64,000 bases of DNA from Gluconacetobacter asukensis (GCF_014174375.1 NZ_JABEQE010000002.1:186001-250000); one strand, 5' to 3'; positions 17,950 to 27,553 are shown, counted from the first letter of the stretch. Program-made: numbers and translations. Notes: generated from the sequence alone by a model not told the origin.

Positions 17950-18702
17950 TCAAAGTTCTGGAAACTTCCTGGCCGCGTCCATGCACTGCCGCATCCGCGC
18001 GACGGTCGCGGCCAGCCCGTCGAAAATCGCCTGCCCGATCAGGAAATGTCCGATATTCAGCTCCACCACCTGCGGCAGGGCGGCGATCGGCCCCACATTG
18101 CCATAGGTCAGGCCGTGGCCGGCATGCACTTCCAGCCCGGCCTCATCGGCCTGGGCGGCGGCCCGGCGCAGGCGCTCATACTCGCCGGCACGGCCTTCGG
18201 CATAGGCACCGGTATGCAGCTCCACCACCGCCGCGCCGATGGCGGCCGAGGCCGCGATCTGGGCCGGGTCCGGATCGACGAACAGCGAGACCCGAATCCC
18301 GGCCTCGCGCAGCACCCGCACCTGCGGGGCCAGCGCCGCCGCCTGGCCCGCCACATCCAGCCCGCCCTCGGTCGTGATCTCGGCCCGGCGCTCGGGCACG
18401 ATGCAGCATGCATGCGGGCGCAGATCCAGCGCAATGGCCACCATTTCGTCCGTCGCGGCCATTTCCATGTTCAGCGGCGCCGCAATCTCGGCCCGCAGCC
18501 GCGCTAGGTCCGCATCGCGGATATGCCGCCGGTCCTCGCGCAGATGGGCGGTGATCCCGTCCGCCCCGGCCGCCACGGCGGCGATGGCGGCGGCCACCGG
18601 GTCCGGATGGGTGCCGCCGCGCGCATTCCGCACGGTGGCGACATGGTCGATATTCACCCCCAGGCGCAGGGCCCGCGCGGGAGAGGCGGGGGAAAGGGTC
18701 AT
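17950..18702 (-). CDS. pdxJ: pyridoxine 5'-phosphate synthase
   Basis: 250 residues from the ATG at 18702. The frame is open upstream, but only this start gives the normal PdxJ length and it overlaps the pdxA stop by ATGA. Signature segments are [19 protein letters not shown] at the N-terminus, [24 protein letters not shown] and GHGLTYGNV. PdxJ condenses 1-deoxyxylulose 5-phosphate with 3-amino-2-oxopropyl phosphate, the product of PdxA encoded immediately upstream, to form pyridoxine 5'-phosphate in the DXP-dependent vitamin B6 route. Cytoplasmic TIM barrel, octameric in known homologues. Confidence 0.97.
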   Translation of the reverse strand: MTLSPASPARALRLGVNIDHVATVRNARGGTHPDPVAAAIAAVAAGADGITAHLREDRRHIRDADLARLRAEIAAPLNMEMAATDEMVAIALDLRPHACCIVPERRAEITTEGGLDVAGQAAALAPQVRVLREAGIRVSLFVDPDPAQIAASAAIGAAVVELHTGAYAEGRAGEYERLRRAAAQADEAGLEVHAGHGLTYGNVGPIAALPQVVELNIGHFLIGQAIFDGLAATVARMRQCMDAARKFPEL

Positions 18703-19685
18703 GCGGCGCTCCGGTTCCGGGTCATGTCGCGGGCCAGTTTCAGGGCAGCGATCAGGCTGGACGGGTCGGCCACGCCCTGTCCCGCGATATCGAAGGCGGT
18801 GCCATGGTCCGGCGAGGTCCGCACGATCGGCAGGCCCAGCGTCACATTGACCCCGCCCGCCATGTCGATCGTCTTCAGCGGAATCAGCGCCTGGTCGTGA
18901 TACATGCACAGCGCCGCGTCATACCGGGCACGGGCGGTGGGCGTGAACATCGTATCCGGCGGCCAAGGCCCCGTCACGTCGATCCCCTCACCCCGCAGCG
19001 CCACGATGGCAGGGACGATGATCTCCCCTTCCTCCCCCCCCATCACCCCACCCTCGCCCGCATGCGGGTTCAGCCCGGCAACGGCCAGACGGGGGGCGGC
19101 AATCCCGAAATCACGCCGCAACGCCTCGGCGGTCGTCAGCCCGCACCGCACGATCTCGTCCGTGGTCAAACCATCCAGCGCCCGACGCAGCGACACATGA
19201 ATCGTCACCGGCACCACCCGCAATTCGGGGCAGGCTAGCATCATCACTTCCCGCCCCGGCACGCCGCAGAGTTCCGCCAGATATTCGGTATGGCCCGGAT
19301 GGGCGAAGCCTGCCTGCTTCAGCACCAGCTTGCTGATCGGATTGGTCACCACCGCCCCGACCTGCCCGCCCAGCGCCAGTTCCACCGCACGGGCAATGCT
19401 GCCGATCACCGCCGGCGCATTGGCCACATCCGGCGCACCCGGCCGCGTGGCGCAGGCCAACCCGACCGGCAGAACAGGCAGCGCCTCGGCAAATACCACG
19501 GCCGCCTGCGCCGCATCCGTCACCACACGCACCGGCACGCCGGGATACAATGCCGGGTCGCCCAGCACCATAAAGGCCGGCCCGCCCGCGCGCAGGGCCT
19601 GCCAGGCGGCCGCCGTCAGTTCCGGCCCGATCCCGGCCGGATCGCCCATTGTCATGGCCAGCACCTGCGGCACGCCGCCCTCCAT
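18699..19685 (-). CDS. pdxA: 4-hydroxythreonine-4-phosphate dehydrogenase
   Basis: 328 residues, full length. Family motifs: [13 protein letters not shown] near the start, TNPISK, the metal-binding His in [14 protein letters not shown], and [12 protein letters not shown] with another metal His. The enzyme oxidises 4-phospho-hydroxy-threonine with NAD to the compound that decarboxylates to the PdxJ substrate. It lies one base after the stop of the M20 dipeptidase gene and overlaps pdxJ by 4 bases, so pdxA and pdxJ are coupled and the dipeptidase is likely co-transcribed. Confidence 0.97.
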   Translation of the reverse strand: MEGGVPQVLAMTMGDPAGIGPELTAAAWQALRAGGPAFMVLGDPALYPGVPVRVVTDAAQAAVVFAEALPVLPVGLACATRPGAPDVANAPAVIGSIARAVELALGGQVGAVVTNPISKLVLKQAGFAHPGHTEYLAELCGVPGREVMMLACPELRVVPVTIHVSLRRALDGLTTDEIVRCGLTTAEALRRDFGIAAPRLAVAGLNPHAGEGGVMGGEEGEIIVPAIVALRGEGIDVTGPWPPDTMFTPTARARYDAALCMYHDQALIPLKTIDMAGGVNVTLGLPIVRTSPDHGTAFDIAGQGVADPSSLIAALKLARDMTRNRSAA

Positions 19686-19686
19686 C

Positions 19687-21117
19687 TCAGGCGGCGAACC
19701 GGCGGTCGCGCGCCAGCGCCTCCAGCACCCGCACCCAGGAACGGATACCCTTGTGGAACGAGATCAGGTCGTATTTCTCGTTGGGTGAATGGATGCGGTC
19801 ATCATCCCGCGCAAAGCCGACCAGCAGCGAATCCATGCCCAGCGCCTGCCGGACCTCGGACACAACCGGGATCGAGCCGCCGCTGCCGATCGTCACCGCC
19901 GGACGGCCCCATTCCTCGCCCAGCGCCGCCAGCGCGGCGCCCAGCCCCGGCCCGTCCGCCGGCACGACGCTGGCCGAAGACCCGCCATGGGCGGCGAAGA
20001 CAACGGTGCAGTCGGCCGGCAGCATGGCCTGCACATGGGCACGGAACGCCTCGCGAATGCGGACCGGGTCCTGGCCCGACACCAGCCGGAACGACACCTT
20101 GGCCGAGGCCTGGGCCGGCAGCACGGTCTTGAACCCGTCGCCGGCATAGCCGCCGCTGATGCCGTTGATCTCGAAAGTGGGGCGGCACCAGGTCTGCTCG
20201 ACGGCGGTATAGCCGCGCTCGCCCGCCGGCACCGACAGGCCGACCGGCCCCAGGAATTCGGCGTCGGAGGGCGCGATGGCACGCCATTGGTCACGCACCT
20301 CGGCCGGCGGGTCCTGCACGCCGTCATAGAAACCGGGCAGCACCACCCGTCCGCTGTCATGATCGCGCACCGAGGCCAGAATCCAACTCAGCAATTCCAG
20401 CGGGTTGCGCGCCGCATTGCCGTAAATGCCGGAATGCAGGTCGCGATTGGCGCAATGGATCGTGATTTCCTCGCCCACCATGCCGCGCAGCGCGGTGGTG
20501 ATGGCCGGCACGCCGCCATCCAGCATGCCGGTGTCGCAGATCAGCGCGACATCGGCGCGCAGTTCCTCACGATTGGCCTGCAGGAACGGCAGCAGATTGG
20601 CACCGCCGCTTTCCTCCTCGCCCTCGATCACCAGCGACACGCGCAGCGGCAGCGTGCCGTGCTCGGCCTTCAGCGCCCGCAGCGCCTCGACGAAGGTCAT
20701 GACCTGGCCCTTGTCGTCGGACGCGCCGCGCGCGACGATCCGCGCCCCGGCTTCGTCGCGGACCACGCGCGGGTCGAACGGCGACGTCTCCCACAATTCC
20801 AGCGGATCGACCGGCTGCACGTCATAATGGCCATAGAACAGCACATGCGGCAGTCGCCCGGAGGATTCATCCGCCGACCGGTCATGCGCCACCACCATCG
20901 GGTGGCCCGGCGTCTCGCGCACCGAGGCCTCCAGCCCGATCGAAGTCAGCTCGTCGCGCAGCCATTCCGCCGCCCGGCGGCAATCGCCGGCATGGGCTGG
21001 CTGGGCGGAAATGCTGGGAATGCGCAGGAAATCGAACAGCCGCTCCAGGCTGGCCTCCAGCGTGCGGTCCACCCTGTCCAGCACCGGTGCCAGGTCACGT
21101 CCGTTCGTCATCGTCAT
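19687..21117 (-). CDS. M20 family dipeptidase/metallopeptidase
   Basis: 476 residues. Zinc-site motifs of the M20 family are all visible: HYDVQP (His and Asp), GASDDKGQ (bridging Asp), the general base in EGEEESGG and a later CDTG segment. It resembles cytosolic non-specific dipeptidases (CNDP-like) with the dimerisation insert near residues 200-380. The start ATG at 21117 follows GAGGAATGA, a good ribosome binding site. No signal peptide, so it is cytoplasmic. It heads the dipeptidase-pdxA-pdxJ string. A role in peptide turnover is a family inference. Confidence 0.92.
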   Translation of the reverse strand: MTMTNGRDLAPVLDRVDRTLEASLERLFDFLRIPSISAQPAHAGDCRRAAEWLRDELTSIGLEASVRETPGHPMVVAHDRSADESSGRLPHVLFYGHYDVQPVDPLELWETSPFDPRVVRDEAGARIVARGASDDKGQVMTFVEALRALKAEHGTLPLRVSLVIEGEEESGGANLLPFLQANREELRADVALICDTGMLDGGVPAITTALRGMVGEEITIHCANRDLHSGIYGNAARNPLELLSWILASVRDHDSGRVVLPGFYDGVQDPPAEVRDQWRAIAPSDAEFLGPVGLSVPAGERGYTAVEQTWCRPTFEINGISGGYAGDGFKTVLPAQASAKVSFRLVSGQDPVRIREAFRAHVQAMLPADCTVVFAAHGGSSASVVPADGPGLGAALAALGEEWGRPAVTIGSGGSIPVVSEVRQALGMDSLLVGFARDDDRIHSPNEKYDLISFHKGIRSWVRVLEALARDRRFAA

Positions 21118-21136
21118 TCATTCCTCGATCCGGAAT

Positions 21137-21150
21137 GCGGCATATGCCGC
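21137..21150. promoter_or_regulatory. 14-bp perfect palindrome in the dipeptidase leader
   Basis: GCGGCATATGCCGC is self-complementary and lies 20-33 bases before the dipeptidase start codon, near where an operator or leader hairpin would act. No known consensus was matched. Confidence 0.3.
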
Positions 21151-21214
21151 GAGTCAGTCGGGAATGTGCGAACAGGACGCGCGAAATGCAATGCGTGCCG
21201 GCTGAACAGGAACG

Positions 21215-21706
21215 TCAGGCGGCCGCCCGCCGCGCACGCTGCAACGCGGCAAAATCCACCGCCTGCATCAGCACCGGCGGAAATCCGGCGTCCCGCGTCA
21301 GGTCCGCCAGCAGATTGCGCGCGGCCGGAAACAGCAGGGCCGGGATATCGATCAGCAGCAGCGGCTCCAGCACCTCCGGCGCGGCGATCCCCCCGGCCAT
21401 GCGCAGGCTGACCAGCCCGGCATAGGCCAGGTCGGCCTCGTACACCACCTGCTCGCCCGGCGTCCGCCCCTGGCAGCGCAACACCAGCGCGACCTCGAAC
21501 AGCGGCGAGCCGTCGGCGACCTGCCGCGCATCGACATCCAGGTCCAGATGCAGGCGCGGCAGTTCCTTCGGCGCGGCATGGATCGCCGGCGCGCCGGGCA
21601 CCACCAGACGCACCGATTTGACATACTGGCTGACGATCTCCGCGCGTGGCGCGGCCGTTCCATCCGCCGCCCCGGCAATCGTGGCGGTGGCGTCTCCATC
21701 ATGCAT
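21215..21706 (-). CDS. secB: protein-export chaperone SecB
   Basis: 163 residues from the ATG at 21706 (GGAG upstream). An in-frame start 16 codons earlier is less likely. SecB landmarks: SQYVKSVRLVVPGAP near the N-terminus, LHLDLDVDARQ, FEVALVLRCQG, the YEADLAYAGL strand and LFPAARNLLADLTRDAGFPP, which forms the SecA-contacting and peptide-groove region. It holds preproteins unfolded for SecA in the cytoplasm, working as a tetramer. The 3' end is 98 bases from the dipeptidase start on the same strand. Confidence 0.96.
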   Translation of the reverse strand: MHDGDATATIAGAADGTAAPRAEIVSQYVKSVRLVVPGAPAIHAAPKELPRLHLDLDVDARQVADGSPLFEVALVLRCQGRTPGEQVVYEADLAYAGLVSLRMAGGIAAPEVLEPLLLIDIPALLFPAARNLLADLTRDAGFPPVLMQAVDFAALQRARRAAA

Positions 21707-21796
21707 CTTGGTCACGTACTCCGGATCGTGAAGCCGCGACTGTGCTGCAGGCAAGATGAACGAGGCGTTTATCCGACGCTGTTTTTCTCGGATGTC

Positions 21797-22123
21797 TCAG
21801 ATGAATTGTCCGCGCAGGAAGCCCAGCGCGGGCAGGGGGCGCCACGCACGCGGCAGGTCGGCACGGCGGATAGGCGTCACGCTGTATCGGGGCACCGGCT
21901 GGCGGGTCTGGCGCAGGAAGGACGCATAGGCCCGGACCTGCTGTTCCCGCCAGTCGCGGTCGGCCATCGCGGCCGGACGGGCGGGATAGATCTCGGCAAT
22001 ACGCAGGGCCCGGCCGACGGTCGCGACAACGGCCCAGACCACGTCATCCTTGCGCCCGGTGCGCTGAAACGCGATGATTTCACTCAAGAGCCTGCTCCGC
22101 CCCGATCCGGCAGACGACACCAT
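21797..22123 (-). CDS. conserved hypothetical small basic protein
   Basis: 108 residues, Arg-rich, no signal peptide or membrane helix. Distinct stretch: VVWAVVATVGRALRIAEIYPARPAAM followed by an amphipathic helix with many Arg and Trp. It is 90 bases upstream of secB on the same strand, and divergent from the LapA-like gene. I do not recognise the family. Codon usage and third-position GC match its neighbours, which supports it being real. A small cytoplasmic or ribosome-associated protein is possible, but no function is assigned. Confidence 0.6.
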   Translation of the reverse strand: MVSSAGSGRSRLLSEIIAFQRTGRKDDVVWAVVATVGRALRIAEIYPARPAAMADRDWREQQVRAYASFLRQTRQPVPRYSVTPIRRADLPRAWRPLPALGFLRGQFI

Positions 22124-22227
22124 GCCGGCGCGGTGGGAATCAAGGCCGATCTGCGGGCGTCGGCTCGCCGCACGGCAATGTCCCGATTTCCTTGCCGGAC
22201 ATCGCGCGAAACGGTAGGAGGCTGCCC

Positions 22228-22572
22228 ATGCTGCGTTTACTTGTCACCGTGCCTTTCCTGCTGGGGCTGATCGTCTTCAGCGCCTGCAACCAGGAACCGA
22301 TCCAGATGTGGTTCCTGGATTGGGGGTGGAAATCCTCGGTCGGCGTGCTGACGCTGATCGTCGCCGCCGCGTTCTTCATCCTGGGCGCGGTCGCGGTGTG
22401 GTTCGCCGAGCTGCGCCAGCGCGGACGCGCCCGCCGGGCGGAACAGCAGGTCCGCGCGCTGGAGGAACAGGTGGCCGAACTGCGCCGCCAGCAGGCCGAA
22501 ACCTATAACCCGCCCCCCGCGCCAGTGGCCACCACCGTCCTGCCGGCATCGCACGAGGCCCCCCTGCCATGA
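22228..22572 (+). CDS. LapA (DUF1049) domain membrane protein
   Basis: 114 residues from the ATG at 22228, preceded by a strong GGTAGGAGG. Two transmembrane helices (about 2-22 and 40-62) flank the short loop NQEPIQMWFLDWGWKSS that is typical of the YciS/LapA family. A C-terminal coiled-coil-like segment rich in Arg, Glu and Gln follows (70-105). LapA-type proteins act at the inner membrane in lipopolysaccharide assembly and in controlling LpxC degradation. The stop overlaps pyrF by ATGA. The same lapA-pyrF-trpF arrangement is, as I recall, frequent in Acetobacteraceae. Confidence 0.8.
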   Translation: MLRLLVTVPFLLGLIVFSACNQEPIQMWFLDWGWKSSVGVLTLIVAAAFFILGAVAVWFAELRQRGRARRAEQQVRALEEQVAELRRQQAETYNPPPAPVATTVLPASHEAPLP

Positions 22573-23276
22573 CCACCCGCCGCACGCGCCTGATCGTGGC
22601 GCTGGACACCAAGGACGAGGCCCAGGCCGCGCGCTGGCGCGACCAGACCGCCGCCAGTGCCGACGCCATCAAGCTGGGGCTGGAATTCACCTATGCGCGG
22701 GGGCTGGACGCAGTGCGCCGGGTCGCGGACGGGCACAGCCTGTTCCTGGACCTGAAGCTGCACGACATCCCCAACACGGTCGGTTCGGCCATCGGCAGCC
22801 TGGCCGAGACCCGCCCGGCAATGCTGACGATCCACGCCCAGGGCGGCAGCGCCATGATCGCGGCGGCCCGCGCCGCCGTGGACCGCGCCTTCCCGGCCGA
22901 TGCCCGCCCCCTGCTGCTGGCGGTGACGGTACTGACCAGCATGGACGCCGACGCACTGCACGAAATCGGCGTCGATGACGACCCGTGCCAGCAGGTGCTG
23001 CGCCTGGGCGCACTGGCGATTGCGGCCGGCGCCGACGGGCTGATCTGCTCGCCGCACGAGATCGCCCCCCTGCGCGACCGGCTGGGCGACGCGCCGGTGC
23101 TGGTAGTGCCCGGCATCCGCCCCGCCGGGTCTGCAACCGGCGACCAGAAACGGGTCATGACCCCGGCCCAGGCCCGCCATGCCGGCGCCGACTGGATCGT
23201 GGTCGGCCGCCCGATCACCACCGCCGCCGACCCCGCCGCCGCTGCCGCCGCCGTGGCAGCGGAGCTGGCCGGCTGA
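22569..23276 (+). CDS. pyrF: orotidine 5'-phosphate decarboxylase
   Basis: 235 residues, full length. The catalytic Lys/Asp array is in FLDLKLHDIPNTV, with IHAQGG, VTVLTSMD and PGIRP near the phosphate-binding end. Final step of UMP synthesis: decarboxylation of OMP. It overlaps the LapA-like gene by 4 bases and is followed, after 4 bases, by trpF, so three unrelated functions are co-translated. Confidence 0.97.
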   Translation: MTTRRTRLIVALDTKDEAQAARWRDQTAASADAIKLGLEFTYARGLDAVRRVADGHSLFLDLKLHDIPNTVGSAIGSLAETRPAMLTIHAQGGSAMIAAARAAVDRAFPADARPLLLAVTVLTSMDADALHEIGVDDDPCQQVLRLGALAIAAGADGLICSPHEIAPLRDRLGDAPVLVVPGIRPAGSATGDQKRVMTPAQARHAGADWIVVGRPITTAADPAAAAAAVAAELAG

Positions 23277-23280
23277 CCCG

Positions 23281-23928
23281 ATGGCCCATCCCATCGGCAT
23301 CAAGATCTGCGGCCTGACCGAGCCCGAGGGGCTGGAGGCCGCGATCGCCCATGGTGCCGACTGGGTGGGGTTCGTCTTCTTCGCGCGGTCGCCCCGCGCC
23401 GTCACGCCGATGCAGGCAGCAGCTTTGGCAGCCCGCGTGCCATCCGGCGGCCCGCGCCGCATCGGCCTGTTCGTCGCACCGGATGACGATGCGATCGCGG
23501 CAACGCTGGATGCCGTCGCGCTGGACGGGTTGCAGATCTACGCCCCCATGGCGCGCGCGCTGGAAATCCGCGAAAAATTCCGCCTGCCCGTCTGGCACGC
23601 AAACGGCGTCACCACAGCGGACGACCTGCCCGCCACGACGCCTCTGGACGGGCTGGTGATCGAATCACGCCCTCCAGCCGGGGCGAACCGGCCCGGCGGC
23701 AATGCGCAGCCGATCGACTGGACCATCACGAAAAACTGGCAGGCCCCCGTTCCCTGGATGCTGGCAGGCGGGCTTACGCCCGAGACCGTCGCCCGGGCGA
23801 TCGCCCTGAGCGGCGCACCGGCGGTCGATGTCTCATCCGGCGTGGAAAGCGCGCCGGGCCGCAAGGACGCGCGTCTGATCGCGCGCTTCATCCAGGCGGC
23901 CCGGCAGGGCGCTCACCAGCGCCCGTAA
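23281..23928 (+). CDS. trpF: phosphoribosylanthranilate isomerase
   Basis: 215 residues from the ATG at 23281, directly after the pyrF stop. The frame is open earlier but overlaps pyrF. Motifs: IKICGLTEPE with the catalytic Cys near the N-terminus, VGFVFFARSPRAV, the LDGLVIES strand and the Asp-containing AVDVSSGVESAPGRKD phosphate site. It carries out the Amadori rearrangement in tryptophan synthesis. Its 3' end overlaps the convergent Gly-rich gene by 16 bases. Confidence 0.97.
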   Translation: MAHPIGIKICGLTEPEGLEAAIAHGADWVGFVFFARSPRAVTPMQAAALAARVPSGGPRRIGLFVAPDDDAIAATLDAVALDGLQIYAPMARALEIREKFRLPVWHANGVTTADDLPATTPLDGLVIESRPPAGANRPGGNAQPIDWTITKNWQAPVPWMLAGGLTPETVARAIALSGAPAVDVSSGVESAPGRKDARLIARFIQAARQGAHQRP

Positions 23929-24284
23929 CCGTACGGATAGCCGTACACGGGGTACGGATAGGCGGGGTAGACCGGATAAGCCGGGTAGGCGGGATAGGCG
24001 TATGCCGGCGGATAATAGCGGTACCGGTACCCGTAACCGTAATAGGGCGAGGCAAGCGCCGAACCGGCCAGCACCCCGGCCCCGAACCCGCCGAGTCCCC
24101 AGCCCCAGCGCGGCCCCCAGCCGCCCCCACGCCAGCCCCAGCCGCCACCCCAGCCCGGCCCGCGTCCCCAGCCACCGCCACCGTGCCAGCCCCAGCCGCC
24201 ATGCCCCCACGCCATGGCCGAGGTCGAAGATAATGGTCCCGCTACGGCCAACGCCGCCGCCAGCAGGAAAGCCATCTTGCGCAT
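23913..24284 (-). CDS. small exported Gly/Tyr/Trp-rich protein
   Basis: 123 residues. A clear Sec signal peptide (residues 1-25, ending in SAMA) is followed by Gly/Trp repeats and then a C-terminal run of Tyr-Pro-Ala/Val repeats (about residues 88-115). Such low-complexity aromatic proteins are common in alphaproteobacteria, probably periplasmic or surface-exposed, with unknown function. A similar layout is seen at 28080-28694. The ORF converges with trpF and the last codons overlap it, so the gene end is constrained by both frames. Not assignable to a defined family. Confidence 0.65.
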   Translation of the reverse strand: MRKMAFLLAAALAVAGPLSSTSAMAWGHGGWGWHGGGGWGRGPGWGGGWGWRGGGWGPRWGWGLGGFGAGVLAGSALASPYYGYGYRYRYYPPAYAYPAYPAYPVYPAYPYPVYGYPYGYGRW

Positions 24285-24454
24285 CGAAATTCTCCCTTCC
24301 AGCAGGAATAGGTCACGTCATCATGTCGGCAGGACAGGCGGCATGGTAAACCCGTCCGGCATGCACGATCACGGGATCGCGGTCCGCCTTCCTGTCGGTA
24401 CACGGGCCATCCGGCGCCCCGATCCCGGCCTTTTTGTGGCAATCACGCCAGCCC

Positions 24455-24952
24455 TCAGCGACGTCCGGCACGCTCGCGGATACGCGCGCCCAGGGCGGCC
24501 AGCGCATCCTTCAGCGGGCCGTCCTCCATATCGGGAATCGGCACCGGCGGGGGCGGATCGCGCGGCGCGGGGCGCGGGGGTGGGGCCGCCCCCGCGACTA
24601 GGTCCTGCACCAGCTTCAGCGACCGCACGGTGCCATGCCCGCAGGAGCGGTTGACGCGGGCGATCAGTTCGGGCGCCAGATGCTGCAATTCCATCGCCAC
24701 CGGTCCGGCGCAGCCCAGCGTCAACACCCCGGCCGACAGGCGGCGCGGCACGGTGCAACGGGCCAGATCCGGGCCGACAATCTCCGCCCAATCGGTCATC
24801 ACCTGCGCCAGCGCAGCCGGATGCCGCCGAAAGGCCGGGCGGGCAACAGCCGGAATCAACGCCCCCAGGCTGCGCATCGTCAGCGCGCGCCGCGGTTCGG
24901 GCGGGGGTGCGGCCATGCCCGCGCGCTTGCCGTCGGTCCGATCCTTCGCCAT
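24455..24952 (-). CDS. DUF721 / DciA-like protein
   Basis: 165 residues from the ATG at 24952. The frame is open much further upstream, but that part is antisense to mutY. The DUF721 core is visible: W.EIVGPDLARCTVP..L..GVLTLGCAGPVAMELQHLAPELIARVNR, then a Pro-rich linker and a short C-terminal helix. DciA proteins are the ancestral loaders or operators of the replicative helicase DnaB in bacteria without DnaC. The gene is divergent from mutY, with only 9 bases between the start codons. Confidence 0.82.
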   Translation of the reverse strand: MAKDRTDGKRAGMAAPPPEPRRALTMRSLGALIPAVARPAFRRHPAALAQVMTDWAEIVGPDLARCTVPRRLSAGVLTLGCAGPVAMELQHLAPELIARVNRSCGHGTVRSLKLVQDLVAGAAPPPRPAPRDPPPPVPIPDMEDGPLKDALAALGARIRERAGRR

Positions 24953-24961
24953 AAGCGCCCC

Positions 24962-26029
24962 GTGCCTCCTTCTTCCGCCGCCCTGCTGCGCTGGTACGAC
25001 CGCCATCGCCGGACCCTGCCCTGGCGGGCCCTGCCCGGCCGGACAGCCGATCCCTATCACGTCTGGCTCAGCGAAATCATGCTGCAACAGACGACGGTGG
25101 CGGCGGTCATTCCCTATTACCACCGCTTTCTCGACCTGTTTCCCACCGTCGGCGATCTGGCGCGGGCCGAATCCGACACGGTCATGGCCGCTTGGGCGGG
25201 TCTTGGCTATTACGCAAGGGCGCGCAACCTGCATGCCTGCGCCCGGGCCGTGGCAGCGGTCGGCGGCGGCTTTCCACGTGACATGGCGGGCCTGCTGGCG
25301 CTGCCGGGGGTGGGCACCTACACCGCCGCCGCTATCGCCGCCATCGCGTTCGGCCAGCCGGTGGTGCCGGTCGACGGCAATGTGGAGCGCGTGACCAGCC
25401 GGCTGTTCGCCCTGACCGATCCCCTGCCCGGATCGCGCAAGACCATCGCCCGGCACGCCGCGACGCTGAACGATTCCACCGAGGCCCGGGCGCGGCCATC
25501 CGATTTCGCCCAGGCCCTGTTCGATCTCGGGGCGGGCATCTGTACCCCGCGCCAGCCGGCCTGCGCGCTGTGCCCCTGGCGGGAGCCCTGCGCCGGCCTC
25601 CGCCAGGGCATCGCCGCCAGCCTGCCGGCCAAGGCGCCGCGCGCCGCCCGACCGGTACGCCATGGCGCGCATTTCCTGCTGACCGACGCAGGCGGCCAGA
25701 TCCTGCTGCGGCGCCGGCCGGAAAAGGGATTGCTGGGCGGCATGCTGGAACTGCCGGGCACCGAATGGCGCCCCACGCCCTGGCGCGAGGCCGAAGCCCT
25801 GCCTTTCGCCCCGGCCCGCGCAGACTGGCGCGCGGCCGGGCGCATCACGCACGTCTTCACCCATTTCACCCTGCATGTGGACGTCTATGCCGCCCATGTC
25901 GGGCATTTCCCCAATACAATCGCCCGCATCGGCGGCATGGCCGTGCCCCATGCCGATCTGGATACGCTGGCCCTGCCGTCGCTGATGCGCAAATGCGTGG
26001 CCGCCGCATGGCCCGAACGCGCGACCTGA
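24962..26029 (+). CDS. mutY: A/G-specific adenine glycosylase
   Basis: 355 residues if the GTG at 24962 is used. That is my choice because translation upstream runs antisense through the DciA-like gene; no clear ribosome binding site precedes it. Features: catalytic Glu in SEIMLQQTTV, helix-hairpin-helix LPGVGTYTA, catalytic Asp in VDGNVERV, the [4Fe-4S] cluster spacing C-x6-C-x2-C-x5-C (CTPRQPACALCPWREPC), and a C-terminal NUDIX-like domain that recognises 8-oxoG. It removes adenine mispaired with 8-oxoguanine. Cytoplasmic DNA repair. Confidence 0.95.
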   Translation: MPPSSAALLRWYDRHRRTLPWRALPGRTADPYHVWLSEIMLQQTTVAAVIPYYHRFLDLFPTVGDLARAESDTVMAAWAGLGYYARARNLHACARAVAAVGGGFPRDMAGLLALPGVGTYTAAAIAAIAFGQPVVPVDGNVERVTSRLFALTDPLPGSRKTIARHAATLNDSTEARARPSDFAQALFDLGAGICTPRQPACALCPWREPCAGLRQGIAASLPAKAPRAARPVRHGAHFLLTDAGGQILLRRRPEKGLLGGMLELPGTEWRPTPWREAEALPFAPARADWRAAGRITHVFTHFTLHVDVYAAHVGHFPNTIARIGGMAVPHADLDTLALPSLMRKCVAAAWPERAT

Positions 26030-26221
26030 TAAAAGCGCAGGGCTCCTGCCGCAGCCGTTCCGTCACTCGCCTGTCATTTTTTCTTGACGATTCATAAAGC
26101 GGCAAGCTTGACTGATCAGGCGGTCCGGACGGCCTGCTCCCAGGATCCGATCCCGCCGCAAATGCCTTCCGGCAAGCGAAACCCGCCAGGATTCCTCGGC
26201 GGCGCGCCGTTTCCGGAGGGG

Positions 26222-26377
26222 ATGGAGAGCATGATGACCGTCATTACCGCGTTTCTGTCGTCATCCCTGCCGGTCCTGAGCCTGTGCCTTGCCATGGGCT
26301 GTGCCGCATTGCTTGCATGGCGCAACGCCCCGACACCCCAGCCGGTTCCCGTACGCGTCCGTTCGCGGCGTCGCTGA
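26222..26377 (+). CDS. possible small single-helix membrane protein
   Basis: 51 codons starting at ATG 26222 behind GGAGGGG (a second ATG at 26231 has GGAG 5 bases upstream). The product would have one transmembrane helix (residues 5-28) and an Arg-rich tail, a common shape for regulatory microproteins. The surrounding 26030-26469 holds no other gene. The call rests only on the ribosome binding site and the hydrophobic segment. Confidence 0.35.
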   Translation: MESMMTVITAFLSSSLPVLSLCLAMGCAALLAWRNAPTPQPVPVRVRSRRR

Positions 26378-26469
26378 TTACGCGCGTCACCGCGTTCCGT
26401 TCCGCCGGCATCAGTTCTGTCCGGATCCGTTTTGCCAGCATCGGGCGGGTCCTGTAGCATCCCGGCCCG

Positions 26470-27507
26470 ATGACCTTCCTCACCGTCCGCCCGGGCGCTT
26501 CCATCGCCCCGTCCCGTATCGGCGTCCTGCTGACCAATCTCGGCACGCCCGATGAGACCGGCTATGGCGCCGTGCGGCGCTATCTGGCCGAATTCCTGTC
26601 CGATCGGCGGATCATCGAGGCCCATCCGGCCCTCTGGCAGCCGATCCTGCGCGGGCCGATCCTGACCCTGCGTCCACGCCGCACCGGCAGCGCCTATCGC
26701 CGTATCTGGAACGAGGAACGAAACGAGAGCCCGCTGCGTACGTACACGCGGGCACAGGGCGAAGCCCTGGCCCAGCGCCTGGCACCCGATGGCGTGGCGG
26801 TGGAATGGGCAATGCGCTACGGTACCCCTTCGATCGCATCAGGCATTGCCGCCCTGCTGCGCCGGGGTTGCGAACGGGTGCTGCTGCTGCCGCTTTACCC
26901 GCAATACAGCGCCACCACGACCGCCACCGCCAACGATCAGGCCTTCCGCGCGCTGATGCGCCTGCGCAACCAGCCGGCGGTGCGCACCGTGCCGGCCTTT
27001 CCCGATCATCCGCTCTATATTGCCGCGCTGGCCCGCTCCGTCCGCGAGACGCTGGCCGGCCTGCCCTTCGCCCCGCAGCAGATCGTGGCCTCGTTCCACG
27101 GCCTGCCGCGCGCCTATGTCGAACGCGGCGACCCCTATGCCGAGGAATGCACCCGCACCATGGCCGCGCTACGGCAGGCCCTGGACATGGATGAGACGGC
27201 AATGCCGCTGACCTACCAGTCGCGGTTCGGGCCCGCGCGCTGGCTGGAACCCTATACCGCACCGCTGATAGCGGGGCTACCGGCCCAGGGCATCACGCGC
27301 GTAGCGGTGATCATGCCCGGCTTCATGGCCGACTGCATCGAGACGCTGGATGAAATCGGCAACGAGGTCCGGTCGGAATTCCTGGGCGCCGGCGGCACCG
27401 ATTTCGTCCTGATTCCCTGCTTGAACGCCGCCCCCGCCGCCATCGACCTGCTGGAGGCCCTGACACGGCAGGAACTGGCGGGCTGGCTGCCGGCGCGGCC
27501 GGCATAA
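26470..27507 (+). CDS. hemH: ferrochelatase
   Basis: 345 residues, complete. The active-site His210 lies in the signature SFHGLP and the second catalytic acid is Glu291 in ADCIETLDEI. Also NLGTPD at the start and YPQYSATTTA. It inserts Fe2+ into protoporphyrin IX as the final step of haem synthesis at the inner membrane. Haem demand is high in acetic acid bacteria because of cytochrome-linked dehydrogenases. Monocistronic here, with a hairpin just after the stop. Confidence 0.97.
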   Translation: MTFLTVRPGASIAPSRIGVLLTNLGTPDETGYGAVRRYLAEFLSDRRIIEAHPALWQPILRGPILTLRPRRTGSAYRRIWNEERNESPLRTYTRAQGEALAQRLAPDGVAVEWAMRYGTPSIASGIAALLRRGCERVLLLPLYPQYSATTTATANDQAFRALMRLRNQPAVRTVPAFPDHPLYIAALARSVRETLAGLPFAPQQIVASFHGLPRAYVERGDPYAEECTRTMAALRQALDMDETAMPLTYQSRFGPARWLEPYTAPLIAGLPAQGITRVAVIMPGFMADCIETLDEIGNEVRSEFLGAGGTDFVLIPCLNAAPAAIDLLEALTRQELAGWLPARPA

Positions 27508-27512
27508 CCACG

Positions 27513-27542
27513 GACCGGGACCACTATCGGGCGATCCCGGTC
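27513..27542. terminator. hairpin between hemH and the convergent small gene
   Basis: GACCGGGA (27513-27520) pairs with TCCCGGTC (27535-27542) around a 14-base loop, six bases after the hemH stop and before the convergent stop at 27554. No T-run follows, so termination activity is uncertain. Confidence 0.35.
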
Positions 27543-27553
27543 GTGCCCACGCC

